Shown here one piece after another: positions 1-10,878 of a stretch of DNA of 64,000 nucleotides. This DNA is from Amylostereum areolatum (lineage: Eukaryota; Basidiomycota; Agaricomycetes; Russulales; Stereaceae), in NCBI GenBank assembly GCA_012932865.1, contig SAXG01000023.1:499559-563558 (forward strand), written 5' to 3'. The position numbers and the translations under genes were made by a program. The number at the start of each line of letters is the position of its first letter. Within the stretch, counting starts at the first letter, position 1. Below the pieces are notes generated by a model, which was not told where the DNA came from, searched no databases, and saw only the letters and a list, made by a program, of their open reading frames with translations.

Positions 1-263
1 ATGTGGGTGGGCATGACGCCGAGCCGGATGGGAGCCGTCGCGAGGAGAGTGGACTGGACGACGAGCGAGGAGATGGTGGGTGTGAGGCTGGAAACACCAG
101 GAGCGTAGGCGGCCAGGATGGTGGGCAGGGCATTAACTTGCGAGCGAGAGGCGCGGCGGCGGCGAATGAGGACGATCGCGAAGATAGAGCCGGCCGAGAA
201 GACCAAGAGGAGGAGGGTGATAATAAGAACGAGGATGGGCGTGGTGAGGGCGGTGGGCTTCAT
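1..263 (-). CDS. 5' part of a small single-pass membrane protein gene (runs off left edge)
   Basis: On the complement an open frame begins at the ATG at 261-263 and is still open after 87 codons at the window edge. Residues about 8-34 form one strong hydrophobic segment (TPILVLIITLLLLVF and onward), directly followed by an RRRRAS basic cluster, as in a stop-transfer helix. The rest is Ala/Leu/Ser-rich and not recognised. The N-terminus before the helix has only about 7 residues, so a type III-like or tail-in topology is possible. The gene is divergent from nothing nearby and lies 3' of SEC63 in the same orientation, 765 bp away. The function is unknown. An upstream start cannot be excluded, because the frame stays open for a while 5' of this ATG but shows no other ATG. 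Confidence 0.45.
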   Translation of the reverse strand, partial: MKPTALTTPILVLIITLLLLVFSAGSIFAIVLIRRRRASRSQVNALPTILAAYAPGVSSLTPTISSLVVQSTLLATAPIRLGVMPTH

Positions 264-1027
264 GGTGTTGGTGGTTTTGAGGACTTGGGCGGGCGAGTGG
301 GCGAAGCGCTGGCGAGGTGAAGCTGAGGCGACGGCGACGGCATGGTCGCTCTTTTATGCCTGCGGAATATTTAGTCGCAGACGGGTGGAGAAGGAGAGCA
401 AACGGTTGAGACTGGGATGCTGGCCTGACAACATGGTTTCGGCCTGGCAGTTATAGGTGTTTCTCCCACCGGTACCCGCTCGTTCCATTCAGCATCGGAG
501 GCCATTGGTCGCACACGTCCCTTGTACCAATCATTTGACGACTTTTGACCTTTGGGTACGGCGAGGAGGAGATACGAAACAGCGAAGGTCCTGGCACCGT
601 GGTTTGAAGTTTGAACTGTACGGTGAACGTCGACTTCGACTCCGAGCTGGCCGTTCGACCCGCACGTGACTGACCAGTCTGCTTCATGGTGTCTCGGTCT
701 CAGTCAACTCTCAAACGTCCTACTATTTTCGACAGTCTTCCGGTCGGCGAAGGGGAAGACGTGGCATAAAAATGAGACGGTATGTATGCTCTTATAGATC
801 AAGCTTCACATAAAAGAGAAAGGCAGAGTGCCCGCCGGCTGTAACGACAGTTACCTACATCTCGAGGCCTACATCGTCCGTTCTGGAACACGAAATCGGC
901 CGTTTGGTGCATTTGAACTAATTTCAATCTTGAACGTCGAACATCAACGTCAACCTAGAAAACGGGTAGGATAACAAGCGGGGAACAGAAAACATAAATA
1001 CAAAGCTCGGCAGCGCCCACCCGTCCC
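264..1027. other. intergenic region, no gene seen
   Basis: This holds the presumed promoter of the minus-strand gene at 1-263 and the 3' flank of SEC63. Short opposing ORFs (457-669 and 451-687) look like chance frames: low similarity to protein-like composition and no splice-compatible extension. No repeat or RNA gene was seen. Confidence 0.5.
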
Positions 1028-3579
1028 TCAGTCGCTGTCGCTGCTGCTATCCGCCGCCTTCACATCCTCGTCATCGTCTGTCGAGCTCTCGTCGTCGCTT
1101 TCTTCCTCGACGCGCTTCTTCACCGAGCCACCGCGCATGACCGCCATCTGACCCGCCAAACTATCTTCCTCGGGTTCCGAGATGTCGTCCTCTGCACCTT
1201 GCTCGTCTTGGCTGAGCGCGGTCACGTCCTCGATCTTCAACTATAACGCAACAAGCTCTCGTCAATACCAGGGTTATATACGGTTCCACACGAGGGAAAA
1301 CGCACTTGGATGGCACGGGAGGCATCCTCGCCGATGAAAGTGTCGCTGATGACGAACACCCTCCATGTGAACAAACCGACGCTTGGGGGCACCTGGAATT
1401 TGAGCTTGTACGAGCGGAAGTTATGTGCAAGCGATGGATCTGAGAAAGGTATGTCCGTGATGCGCATTGGCGGTACGACGACCTTGTTAGTCTTCATGTC
1501 TGCGAGGACGATCCACCATCCGGGGCGCCGTCTCTGTTGTGCCAAACCCGTCGTCAGTAATGGGGTGGTGAAAGGAAACATGTGCGGGACTCACGCCTGG
1601 CCAATACGGTGCGTGTGCCCATCCGAGCCTCTCGGTATCCGGTTGAGGCGCCTCTGCTTCCTCATTGGCGACGAGGAACTCGTCATCCTGTTTGGTGAAC
1701 GTCGTCGATGTCGCAGCAGGGGCCTCTTTCGCTTCGCCATTGGTGAGTTCCTCCACGATGGTGGGCGGTGATAGCCTGACTTTAACCACTAGGTAAACGA
1801 GGGCAGACGGCGTCACGATCCGTTCATCGATGACTGCAAAAATGCGTTAACGCGCATACATCCTCGATCAAATGAAAGTAGTTACCTCTGAAAGATGCGT
1901 CCACGAGCTCCAGCCTTCCCCATCGGTCCGCTGCCTTCTTAACATCATCGCTTGACTTGTCGCCTTTGATGTCCAGCAGACGCGCTACTTCAGCAATATC
2001 GGTCGCGTCGGGACCAAGCTCCGCGACGGTAGATTCTGAGATGCCAGGGAGCTGTTCGAATTTGGCTTGCCGGCTGCCGGGGAGCACGGCCTGGGCGAGG
2101 TAAGCGTGGAGGCGCATTGTAGCGACCATAGGCAAAAACCAAGCGCGGGCCATGCTAATGTTGAGAAGAGCATTAAGGAGGGCGGGGGTGCGCATCAGAA
2201 CCTGTCTTTGTGCTTTACAGTGATCGCGTGTTAGTGAGGTGGCAAGCATTCAAAGGAGCCTCACATACCTTTCTGCAGACCTGAGTCATGGATCGGTAGA
2301 CGGAGGAGATAGGCATGGAGTAGGATGAGCGCGCGCAAACGCCGTTCTTGGCCGTCGGTAGCCAGTGAGTGAAGTTGTGTCCAGCGGTCGCCGAGCTTGG
2401 TGGCAATGGTGTTTTCCAGAGACTTGAGCTCGTCTTGTGCGCCTTTCTCAGGGATACGTTCCCACTCCGACGCCTTGCCCAGCGCGTCCACGACTTCATT
2501 GATATCAGAGAACTCGGTGAGGGTCTTGAAGAAAATGGCTGCGGTTTGAGCGATGATACCGTCCTTCGTCTTGTCCTGGCTGCCGAACCACCATCGTCCC
2601 TGCGAAGGGGTGAGCGAAATGCGCGTTAGGGATGTCGGGATCACGTACTACGAGAGCGGGAAGGGCGCAACCAAAGACAAGCCCGTACACGCCGAGCACC
2701 CAGACGTTATTTTGAGCTTCGACGATCCAACGGGGTAGCGCGATGCCCATGGAAACTTCTTGCCTGCCGTCGGGGTGTCCATACTCCTCGAAATTCTTGC
2801 GAATTGTCTCGTCCGTGAGCCTGTTTAAGGCGTCCATGAAGACGGCGCGCAATGTCACGAAGGGAAAGGTCTTACGATTTATACGCCTTCGTAAGGTCCA
2901 CGAAATACGCGGAGACTTCGTCCGCTGTCTGGTTGACTGCCAGCCTGACCTTGTCTGGATGGCTGGACAGGACATAGCACGGCTTAGCAACAAGTAAGAG
3001 CGAGGACGAAGAGGCTACGCACAATTTCTTAGATAGCTTTTTGTAATGTGACTTGATCTCCTTCACGCTGCTCGACTGAGATAACGCGTGATAAGCAGAC
3101 TGTCGGACGGTCAGAATGTACAGCACGCACCGAGGAAATGCCGAGGATCTCAAAGGGGTCGTACACCTTGTTGTCGACCTTGATGTGCGCGACTTTGTAC
3201 GACAACGCGGCGAAGACTATCCAGCCCACGGTAACAAAAGCACCTCTGTGTACCGCTTGTGTTATTACGCAGATTCAGCAAGAAGAAGGGGCGACGTACT
3301 TCTTCGTGATGCTAGGACGCCACCATGAACCATTCTCCCTACGTAGAATCTTCGCGCGCTGTTGGACACACGGACTACATTGACACGCAGTCGTGGGCTC
3401 CGATTCTGGTTGCAAATCAGTAAACGGGAGCCGGGGGAATTAGAGCGCAAGAGCGGGCACGCACTTGGTGATGAGGACGGTCGAAGTGAGAGGGTGAGGG
3501 GAACGAGGATCATGAATAGGAATGTGATGATGAAGAAGAGGGCCATGCTGCCCGATTCGTCATAGTTGTAGCTGGCCAT
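1028..3579 (-). CDS. SEC63: Sec63-type ER protein-translocation subunit (multi-exon)
   Basis: J-domain membrane protein of the ER translocon; it recruits and activates the lumenal Hsp70 (BiP/Kar2) during post-translational import. The start is the ATG at 3577-3579 (MASYNYDESGSMALFF), and the first hydrophobic helix follows at once. I can join eleven exons through ten short GT-AG introns; the first intron starts at 3464. Order of domains: N-terminal helix; lumenal segment; second helix (VTVGWIVFAAL); J domain with KSHYKKLSKKFHPDKV, where the diagnostic HPD is created by splicing two exons near 2965-3010; third helix (WVLGVYGLVFGCALPALV) near 2650-2710; Sec63/Brl region through about 1250; Ser/Asp/Glu-rich acidic tail ending at the TGA 1028-1030. 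The spliced product is about 670 residues, close to the yeast protein. The acidic tail fits the known Sec62-binding C-terminus. It appears intact and is divergent from the coilin-like gene. Confidence 0.93.
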
Positions 3580-3807
3580 CGCGTCGGCCTGCTACGAGGA
3601 GACGGTGAGGAAGTGAGCGACGGTGTGCGCTGTTGACGCGCGCGGTGGTGGGAAAGGTGAAAGAAGGGCGAGGAGAATGTGAGCGTGGCGGACGTGGTCA
3701 AGGCTTCGTGCACCGAATTGCCAGCACACAACACACGCTGCCAGCCGTTTACGTAACACACGCGTCGCGCGCAAATTCCAATTCGTTCTGGTTTCCTTCC
3801 GTTCTCC
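3580..3807. promoter_or_regulatory. divergent promoter region between SEC63 and the coilin-like gene
   Basis: There are 228 bp between the two start codons. The stretch 3820-3850 and the region 3770-3800 are C/T-rich on the plus strand (cccctctcccctctct), typical of fungal core promoters. No convincing TATA box is seen. The assignment rests on gene orientation only. Confidence 0.4.
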
Positions 3808-5595
3808 ATGCGCATCCGGATATCCACCAGTCCCCCTCTCCCCTCTCTCAAGGCATGGTTCCCCATAAACGAGAGAGAGACGCCTGAAGAGCGTACCGTG
3901 ATATCGCTGAAGAAAATCCTATGCGCTAACGTGGAGGCGCTACGGAATGCACGCGTGCAGAGCTATGAGATCGCCCTCCTGCTCGACGACTTTGACCTGC
4001 TGGATGAAACGACGTTGGATGTATTGAGGGATGGTGATCTTGTATGGTGCGCATCTCTTTGTTTCCTCACGCTCCGCCGTCTTATTCGAGCCGAATTAGT
4101 ATTGAACGCAGAGTGACGGCGGTGAAACGCAAGGCAGAGGGCGAATATTCACCGCGGAAGAGGGCAAAAGTCACCAATTCCGCTCCATTGGCAAAGGCAC
4201 ATCCTCAAGTTGAAAGCTCCTCAGACTCCTCTTCGGATGATAGCTCAGATACCTCAAGCGACTCGTCTGACGATACCTCAGACGACGATTCTTCGGACGA
4301 CGATTGTTCGGATGATAGCTCTTCATCGTCATCGTCTTCGCCTCCCACTGTTTTGCCATCCAAACACCGTCTGAACAAGCCAAGGTGTGCATCGCTACTG
4401 TCCTCTGGAGTCATTCATGAACGTCCAATTTCCTAGATCCGCTGTCACGAAGTCTATCACTACTCTCGCGGTACATGCTATACCTAAGGCCAAGTAAGTC
4501 GTCACCTGACTCCCTCCCCCCGTATCCTAAGAAAATATGCTTTTCAGCGCACTTCCTGTCCCCCCAGGCTACGGCAAACCTTCCACACATTCCCGAAACC
4601 TGCGACGACGGAAAAAAATTCAATACGAACGCTCGACTGAATCTTCTTTGCCTCTCCCCGCTGCCTCCGCTAACGTGACACCGTTGGGTATTCCGTCTAT
4701 TCCTTTGTCTACCACCATGATCGATGATTCTGCTGTGGCGGCACCTACCTCGACACCTGACTATGACATGATGACCCTTTCGAACAAGAACAAGCGGCGC
4801 GGATTCAAACGCTCCATGGCCGGTGTCATTCCTCAACGCATCACGTTCGACGAGCCGTCGCAGGCGCCAGTTCTTCCATCCGGTGCAGCTTCTACCTCCG
4901 TATCACGCCCCACGTCCCCTACAAAATTCCCGCGACTCATACCCCCATCGGAGAAGCAAGAGCTTGGCCAGCTCCCGCCGAATATGTTCGTAACCAGCGT
5001 GGACGTTGAGGAGGGCCTTTGGCCACGGAAGCGCAAGAACAACAAAGGCCGGAACGCCGGCCCTGCGCGAGGCGATGGGATAGTGTGGGAAGAGGAAGGG
5101 TGGGATAGGAGACAGAAAAAACGACAGCGCGACACGTACGGGCAGGAGGCGGATGATACCTGGGACCGTGGTCTGCCTTACGATGACGAGGCGGCGGCGG
5201 CGATGGCGGCGGACGTCGACGGTCCCAACTGGGAACGGATCGAGAAGGACTTCGATAAGTTACCTTTGGTGCTCCCCGAATCACCTCTTTCACCCGAGAA
5301 CCTCCTTGCATGGAAGGCGAGTTCCCGTTACATTCCCTCCTTGCTCTAATGCTAACCATATATTTTCCAGGAGCTTGGTATCCACCCTGTCACCCTCACT
5401 CCTGAAATGATTCTCAACCTCGCACGCGTTACTCGGGTCGATTCAGATTCGGGTCGGTTATGGGTGCGGATGCTTGTGCGTCCGGTGGCATTTGGTGGTG
5501 CAGAGGAGGATGTGGACATTGCTGAAGAAACAGAGCATGCCCGCGTGAGTGTGGATACATCGCGATGGCGACTGGTGTCTTCTCAATACGGCTGA
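3808..5595 (+). CDS. coilin-like nuclear body protein (multi-exon)
   Basis: Coilin organises Cajal bodies and binds snRNP components. The predicted start at 3808 gives an N-terminal module (RIRISTSPPLPSLKAWFPI, then ALLLDDFDLLDETTLDVLRD) that resembles the ubiquitin-like coilin N-terminus. Exons join as 3808-4046, about 4099-4388, 4436-4493, 4548-5312 and 5372-5595. A Ser/Asp tract (about 4215-4345) is followed by a basic segment. Across the third intron the join gives LPVPPGYGKPSTHSRNLRRR, the conserved SRNxRRR-type motif found before the atypical Tudor-like C-terminal domain of coilins. The C-terminal part reads ELGIHPVTLTPEMILNLARV, then RLWVRMLVRP. The fourth intron appears to use a GC donor (AAG|GCGAGT). 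A further donor-like GTGAGT lies at about 5546, so the true 3' end may extend past the TGA at 5593-5595. Coilin is an inference from motif order. Confidence 0.62.
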
Positions 5596-5784
5596 AGGCG
5601 GAAACTCCGTCGCTGCAAGCAAACCTTACAACATCGTTCCATCTGCAGAGCTGTGTAAACCGAGAGCTCCAAAAGATGTTAGGGCCTGTTCGGCAAACTT
5701 TTGGAGTTGCAGTGACTGGTACTTGGTTCCCATATATGGTAGCGATAACTCAAATTATTACTAAATTTTCACTGGTACTTGGGG

Positions 5785-6980
5785 GGTTATGCCCAGTGGG
5801 AAGTCCGTCTCACGAGATCTACTCAAATGTGTCTGAATCCATTGAAAAATCTTGAATTCACACTGAAGAGATTTGAGGAGATAAGTGAGTAAATATGGCA
5901 TTTTGTATCTTGAAATCTATCTAGTTCAATTGTCCAAGCTCGATCGACGTCAAAACTGTGCCTTGTATCGTCTGATATCACTTCCGTTCACACCAAATAG
6001 CTGCAGAGCTGTTCATATCTACCCTCATATTCTCCTTCTCACATTGTAGCAGCCAATCAGATGACATTGAAACTGCATTGTATTCGGACACTACTAGATA
6101 CACGACAGTCTTATAAGCTACCACAACAATGTACACGGCGTACGGACAGGTGAAGAACAAGCTGTGGAATCACATTCAGACATAAGAATACACCGAAGAA
6201 GAAAATACGTGCACCGATCTGAGTTGCTGAAAATGTCGGGGGAGGAAGTCCGGTTTTGTGAGAGCTTGAAAGCGGAATGCACAATTGGATGTGCCGTGAA
6301 GGAGAAGGGATAACTGGATGAAGAAGGATGTTGTGTCAGCAAGGAAGACGAGACTGTGTATAAGTAGGTGACACGCGTGTGCCGGCGCGGCGCCGGCTCG
6401 TGCCGGTGTATAAGTAGGTGACACACCTGATCAAAAATAACTACGAAACACTTGAGGATACTGGCGCCGGTCCACAATCCAATGCAAGTCGAGTCAGACC
6501 GATCGAGCCGTCGAGAGCAGTCCAGTGCCCAGCATCCAGACACAAGGCATAGCCAATAGTTAGCAGTGGACTGTAGATCCCGATTGCCATCAGTAAAAGA
6601 CAGCATAGGCGACTTGAATGAACAGGAGGCGGAAGGAAAACCGAGTGCGTAGAGGGAAGGTAGAGGGAAGGAAAAGAGACACACGTCGCCTCGAAGATTT
6701 TCAGCAGGTTCAAAGTCCGCGGGAAAGGGCACGTGACTTGAATGGGTCGACGACGAGAGCGTGCGATGAGGGGACGTCGGGACTCTTGAGTCGACGAGGG
6801 CGTGAGAATAACTTCACGACAAGCGGATCCGCGATGCAAATGAGCGGGGCGCGACAAATCTTGTCGAGATTTTGATGGCAACCGAGGCTTGGACCCGGTT
6901 TGCGCTAATTCAATTGATTTCATGACATTTGGGTATCTCTGAGTAGATCTCGTGAGACGGACTTCCCACTGGGGGTTATG
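5785..6980. mobile_element. non-autonomous DNA transposon 1 (34-bp TIRs, 7-bp target duplication)
   Basis: The element is 5792-6973 (1182 bp). Its two ends are perfect inverted repeats over 34 bp, starting CCCAGTGGGAAGTCCGTCTC at 5792 and, on the complement, at 6973. The 7-bp direct repeat GGTTATG occurs immediately outside both ends (5785-5791 and 6974-6980). Further subterminal similarity (AAATGT, GAATT) continues inward. No internal frame resembles a transposase; the longest minus ORF (6118-6732) is Ser/Leu/Pro-rich and unconvincing. Inside, a 19-bp direct repeat (GTGTATAAGTAGGTGACAC) occurs at about 6355 and 6405, flanking a GC-rich palindrome (CCGGCGCGGCGCCGG). The superfamily is not assignable: hAT elements usually duplicate 8 bp. 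Confidence 0.9.
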
Positions 6981-7004
6981 AGCGACGGTTCGGGCGAGGC
7001 ACGA

Positions 7005-8187
7005 GTCCAGACCCAGTCAAAAGTCGGTCGATAGGATCCGATACAACTACGATACAAAATGATACGAAGGGATACGAAAAGATACGATCAAGAAAATAGC
7101 CGAAAGGGACGGATACAGACGGATACGGCGGATACGAACGGGATACAATACGATACAGACGGTACGACCCTATTTTGCTCGTCCGTCCTTATTCTCTCCT
7201 TCGCTTATTGTGTTCGCCTAATCTATAAACTTGTTCAAAGGTCTCGACGACTTCCAGTCCACGTGTTACATATTTATCTATGTAAGTATATTCTGTGAGC
7301 CTCGCTCCTGTGCGCTTTGTGTGTTCTTGTTTACTTTCGTGTAACTTTACGTCCACCTCAGTCGTCCTTCCGTTCCTCCACCATCTCTTTCTTCACAACT
7401 TCCACATCTCGTAGTTCCCGCACCCGCGACCTCCACCCACCTCCCCTGTCTGTGCCCCCCATTGCCGCCGCCATCCCGCGCTCTTGCCCCCACTGTCTCC
7501 ATGCTCTCATTGTCGCCAGCAAACCACCTCGTCGATAGCCGTGCCACTCCCATGCCCTAGCCTCGGTCTCTGCAATGCCGGCACTGCCCTCGCCACCTCA
7601 ACACCTCTTGCAACATCCTCACCCTCAGTGTTTATGTGCTATTGTCCCGGTGAGTCGTTGCCTCCTCCTAGTCGGGCCCTACCTGCCACATCGGCTGTGC
7701 GCCCTCCCCCGGTACGTTCACTTACTTTTGGCGCTTGGCCACATCTCCACCTAGCTTCTCTTCCCTACCATGCTTGCACCCCCTATACCTATGCCACCAT
7801 ACATCTTTCCCCCATGCTTGTCGCACCCTGTGCCAATAGACCAAATATGTAGTATATTAAATGATAATATAAATCTATTTCACTTGAAAGAGCTCGAAGA
7901 AAGGACCAAGAGCAGTGGCAAAGAACCCGAAAAGCAACCAAAAAGGGCACACCTAAGCCCAATAATAGCAAACCTAGGTCGAAAATGTTGGATACAAAAG
8001 GATAGGATAGTTAACGTATCGGATTGTATCGGACGGAAGCTCGATACGAACAGATAGGATCCACTAGAACGGCAACTTTCCTGATACGATCCGGACTCGG
8101 CGCTTAACGTCGTTCGTATCGGTTCGTATCGTTATGTATCATGTTTGGTATCGGATCCTATCGACGGACTTTTGACTGGGGTCCAGA
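7005..8187. mobile_element. non-autonomous DNA transposon 2 (33-bp TIRs, 7-bp target duplication)
   Basis: The element is 7012-8180 (1169 bp). The ends match over 33 bp with one mismatch, beginning CCCAGTCAAAAGTC at 7012 and on the complement at 8180. The 7-bp duplication GTCCAGA lies at 7005-7011 and 8181-8187. Dense copies of a GATAC(G/A) word fill the subterminal 150 bp on the left (for example 7036, 7049, 7058, 7069, 7081, 7112, 7120, 7130), and GTATCGG fills the right end, which resembles transposase-binding arrays. It shares the terminal CCCAGT, its size and its duplication length with the element 31 bp to its left, so both were probably moved by one transposase family. There is no coding capacity. 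The interior includes a C/T-rich stretch (7360-7800). Confidence 0.9.
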
Positions 8188-8476
8188 GCTAGTGTCCAGT
8201 CGAGCGGCACGTGCGGACGCTGTCACATAGTCAGTTTGGGTTTGTTTGGCTCCGCACTTTTTTCTCTTCCTACTACCACCTTCTCGTCTGTCGCCCTCGC
8301 TCGCTGGTACTTTAGTCGCTTTAGCCCTCCCCCCCCTGCAATGTGTATTAGCTGTATGGTAGCATCATACACATTGCTGCCTGTCTCCATCACCATGTGA
8401 GAAATCACGGAGCACAGTCTACCTGCCCACCCAGCGGCTCGACTCATGTTCTGTGTCCGACCTGGCTAGTCTCGTT
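8188..8476. other. intergenic, no gene seen
   Basis: No protein-like frame, repeat or RNA gene is visible here. Confidence 0.4.
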
Positions 8477-8618
8477 CCCAGACGTGAGGGAGGGAGTTGT
8501 GCAGGGGATGATATCATAGAGGACTCAGAGGAGGTTATATGGGATGACGAGAACTGGATGACACCAAGCACAACACCCCTGAAAAAACCCCTGCACAACT
8601 CCCTCCCTAACGTCTGGG
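8477..8618. mobile_element. 142-bp foldback/MITE-like element
   Basis: Two 31-bp arms, 8477-8507 and 8588-8618, are inverted copies with one mismatch and begin CCCAGACGT. They enclose 80 bp. The terminal CCCAG resembles the ends of the two larger elements to the left. No target duplication is evident (TCTCGTT on the left, GCACTTC on the right), so it may be old or may arise from a different event. Confidence 0.7.
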
Positions 8619-8742
8619 GCACTTCGTCAAGGCACGGTACATCGGTGACAGTGTGTGACGGTCAGGTGATCCTGACTCATACCACTTGCCTCATCCTATC
8701 ACCGGTTTGGTTGGCCGTGCCAACTTGTGCTAGCTGATTTCA

Positions 8743-8767
8743 AGATAGATAGATAGATAGATAGATA
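8743..8767. repeat. GATA tetranucleotide microsatellite
   Basis: About six perfect GATA units. Confidence 0.95.
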
Positions 8768-9741
8768 CTGCTCCTACGAGCTATACAAAGTAAATTTCTC
8801 CTTTTTCATCCCCTAAAGCACCTGTACTCCCATATACTCCAGCAAAGGTATATGTACATCATCCTTACAGGTCTCGCTGTTGGCAGCCTTTGCAGAAAGC
8901 CCGAGTTCTCGGAAGCCTCACCGCTCCTGCAATCCAAGATGGTTCGCATTGAACCCTAAGCTTACTGCAAATATACAAAAGGCGACACACGTGATCCAGC
9001 TCGAGCGCATTGAGCGGCGAGATGACAATTATTGTTTTCTTCGGATGGTAGAATAGCGGCGGGAGTGCGAACGGGATCGTCTTTCACACCCCGGTTGCAG
9101 CAACGAGCTCACAGTCTACACGGGAAATGAGACACTGTTCTGCAATGTCGAGTTGCCACTCAGGAGGCACGATCTTCCCTTGCAAGCGCGCCTTGCATTC
9201 ATCTGACACATTCATCCGACATCTTCTTCCGTGCTTCTGTTGAGTTGACGCAAACAAGCCGCTCCAAGATACATGTGCAAGAAGTTCCAAGCAGCGATGA
9301 CAGTCTTGATTGTGAGATTGCGCGTGCGCAAGGACTTCAGCCTGCGCACTTCTACCTGCGTTGATTCTGAGTTGACAGGATTACCACCGGTGTTCAGGAG
9401 CAGGGGACTCGAAGGCGACGACGGAGGCGGCGGCAGAGGCAACACGTGGGTGAAGCATCCAGCACACTGGCCGGGTAGCACAGTGTTTCAAGAGTAGGGA
9501 ATGTTGACGCCATTCGGTGTGACTTTGGTTGATAGTGGATCCAGGAGTCGTCCTTCGCAGAAATTTTCGACACAACACATCGAAATCAACAGCTGACACT
9601 CTTAGAATTACATTATATTGGACGCGTCGAGGACACGTATCATCACGTGTATTGCTTACTAACATCAGCCCCTGTGACAGCCTGTCACCGATGTGCATTT
9701 CATTGATGAAATACCCCAGACGTTCCACGAGTCCTTGCGCG
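8768..9741 (-). pseudogene. possible decayed host gene, unrecognised
   Basis: The stretch between the microsatellite and LTR B1 holds minus-strand frames that look partly protein-like: 9381-9728 (starts MERLGYFINEMHIGDRLSQG, with a plausible donor GTAAGC after it) and a segment near 9090-9200 (GKIVPPEWQLDIAEQCLISR). They are in different frames, with no complete joined product that I can build. No family is recognised. It may instead be plain intergenic DNA. Confidence 0.2.
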
Positions 9742-9946
9742 TGTCAGAAACGCAGTTTATGAGACCGATGGAACCACCTAAGTCGCGATGATGGGAGGAG
9801 CAAGAGAGAACAGATGGATTCGAGAGTGTCGGGCCTAGGGTAGTGCAACGTGCGCTACAGTACCGTATGACGAGATGGACAGTCTAGGGAAAAGGGAAGA
9901 GAAACACTGTCCTTATATACAAGTGGGAACGATGGTGCGATGCGAT
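9742..9946 (-). repeat. B1 3' LTR, distal part
   Basis: 205 bp starting TGTCAGAAACGCAG, colinear with the start of the intact LTR at 23934. It contains the complement of the LTR TATA box (ccttatata) and the R-region word ggacagtcta. It breaks off at GCGAT, where element A begins. Confidence 0.9.
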
Positions 9947-10404
9947 TGTCATGAACGGTCTATAATTTTCTTTTTACTTTACATCGGTTACACGCTTTAG
10001 GACTTATCGACTTATCACCGGTCCGGCTCCACCTTGGCCCGGACCCGGCTCATCTATATCCCGCCCGGACCCACGTGACTCATCTCGGTCCGGGTCTGAC
10101 TCCTTTCTCTTGACTCATGCTGTACGATACTGACTCATGCTGTGCTCTTTTACATACGACTGCTTACTTATACTTGGTCTGCTTACTGATCGCCCTGTAT
10201 TGGTTGCTTACCTAAGTCTCTCTCCTCTTGTGTATATAAGGCTCGCTCTCGCTGTACATATTCCTTATCTCGAGCTAGTCAATTCTACCGACTTTGCTTG
10301 CTTTCCCTCGTCTGTCGCCATGTCTGATCGGCTCCCCTCTGTCGTCCTCATCTTCTAGTCAGCTGTGTCGTAACTTGGTGCTGTCGCACTAGTCGTTGCT
10401 GACA
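9947..10404 (+). repeat. 5' LTR of element A
   Basis: 458 bp, TGTCATGAAC ... GCTGACA. TATA box TATATAAG at 10233-10240; the probable start of R, ATCTCGAGCT at 10267-10276, lies about 34 bp downstream. Confidence 0.95.
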
Positions 10405-10406
10405 TA

Positions 10407-10416
10407 AGCTCGAGAT
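10407..10416 (+). promoter_or_regulatory. self-priming primer-binding site of element A
   Basis: AGCTCGAGAT, starting 3 nt after the LTR, is the exact reverse complement of ATCTCGAGCT at 10267-10276, which lies where the transcript should start. No tRNA 3'-end complement (TGG...) follows the LTR. This matches the Tf1/sushi self-priming mechanism. The role is inferred. Confidence 0.7.
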
Positions 10417-10878
10417 CTGTTTACTCTTGCACCACCCTACGACCGTCCCTACGTACTGTAGCGTAGTAGTAGTAGTACCCGTCTGGTACTAACCTTGTTC
10501 TTCCCCCGTGCCGCCCTAGACCGTTGCCCCCAGAGTACGCGACTCGTTACCCTGACATTGTGGTCGTGCGCATGTATACCGGTGCCGGCTTGACGTTTCC
10601 TCGAAACGTTATACCTACTCGAGACTCTCCAATACCAGGAGTTGAAAGCTCAGAGGTGACAGTAGAAGGTGCACCTTTGGTATAGGAAACGAGTAAAAGC
10701 GGCGAAAGGAAAGCGGTTTAGGAAGTCTTTGGGCTCGTGTCCCCTAGACGAAGAGACAGCCAACAGGTCGAGAAGACTGAGGCAGACCATCTTGTGATTT
10801 CGTAACAGAACCACCTTCCCTCGACAAAATCTTCCCTTGCCGCACAGAGTAACCATTTCGGCTGGGGGCTCGTGCATG

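Noticed and set aside
3..456. Plus-strand ORFs at the left edge
   Set aside because: The complement encodes a clear membrane helix and basic flank, so the plus frames are shadows.
5674..5784. GGGCCTGTTCGGCAAACTTTTGG after TTA, resembling a PIF/Harbinger-type terminal repeat
   Set aside because: No matching inverted end was found downstream in the window, so an element cannot be supported.
6118..6923. Minus-strand ORFs of 204 and 160 codons within transposon 1
   Set aside because: No transposase motif, Ser/Leu/Pro/Arg-rich, and overlapping in different frames; the element is treated as non-coding.
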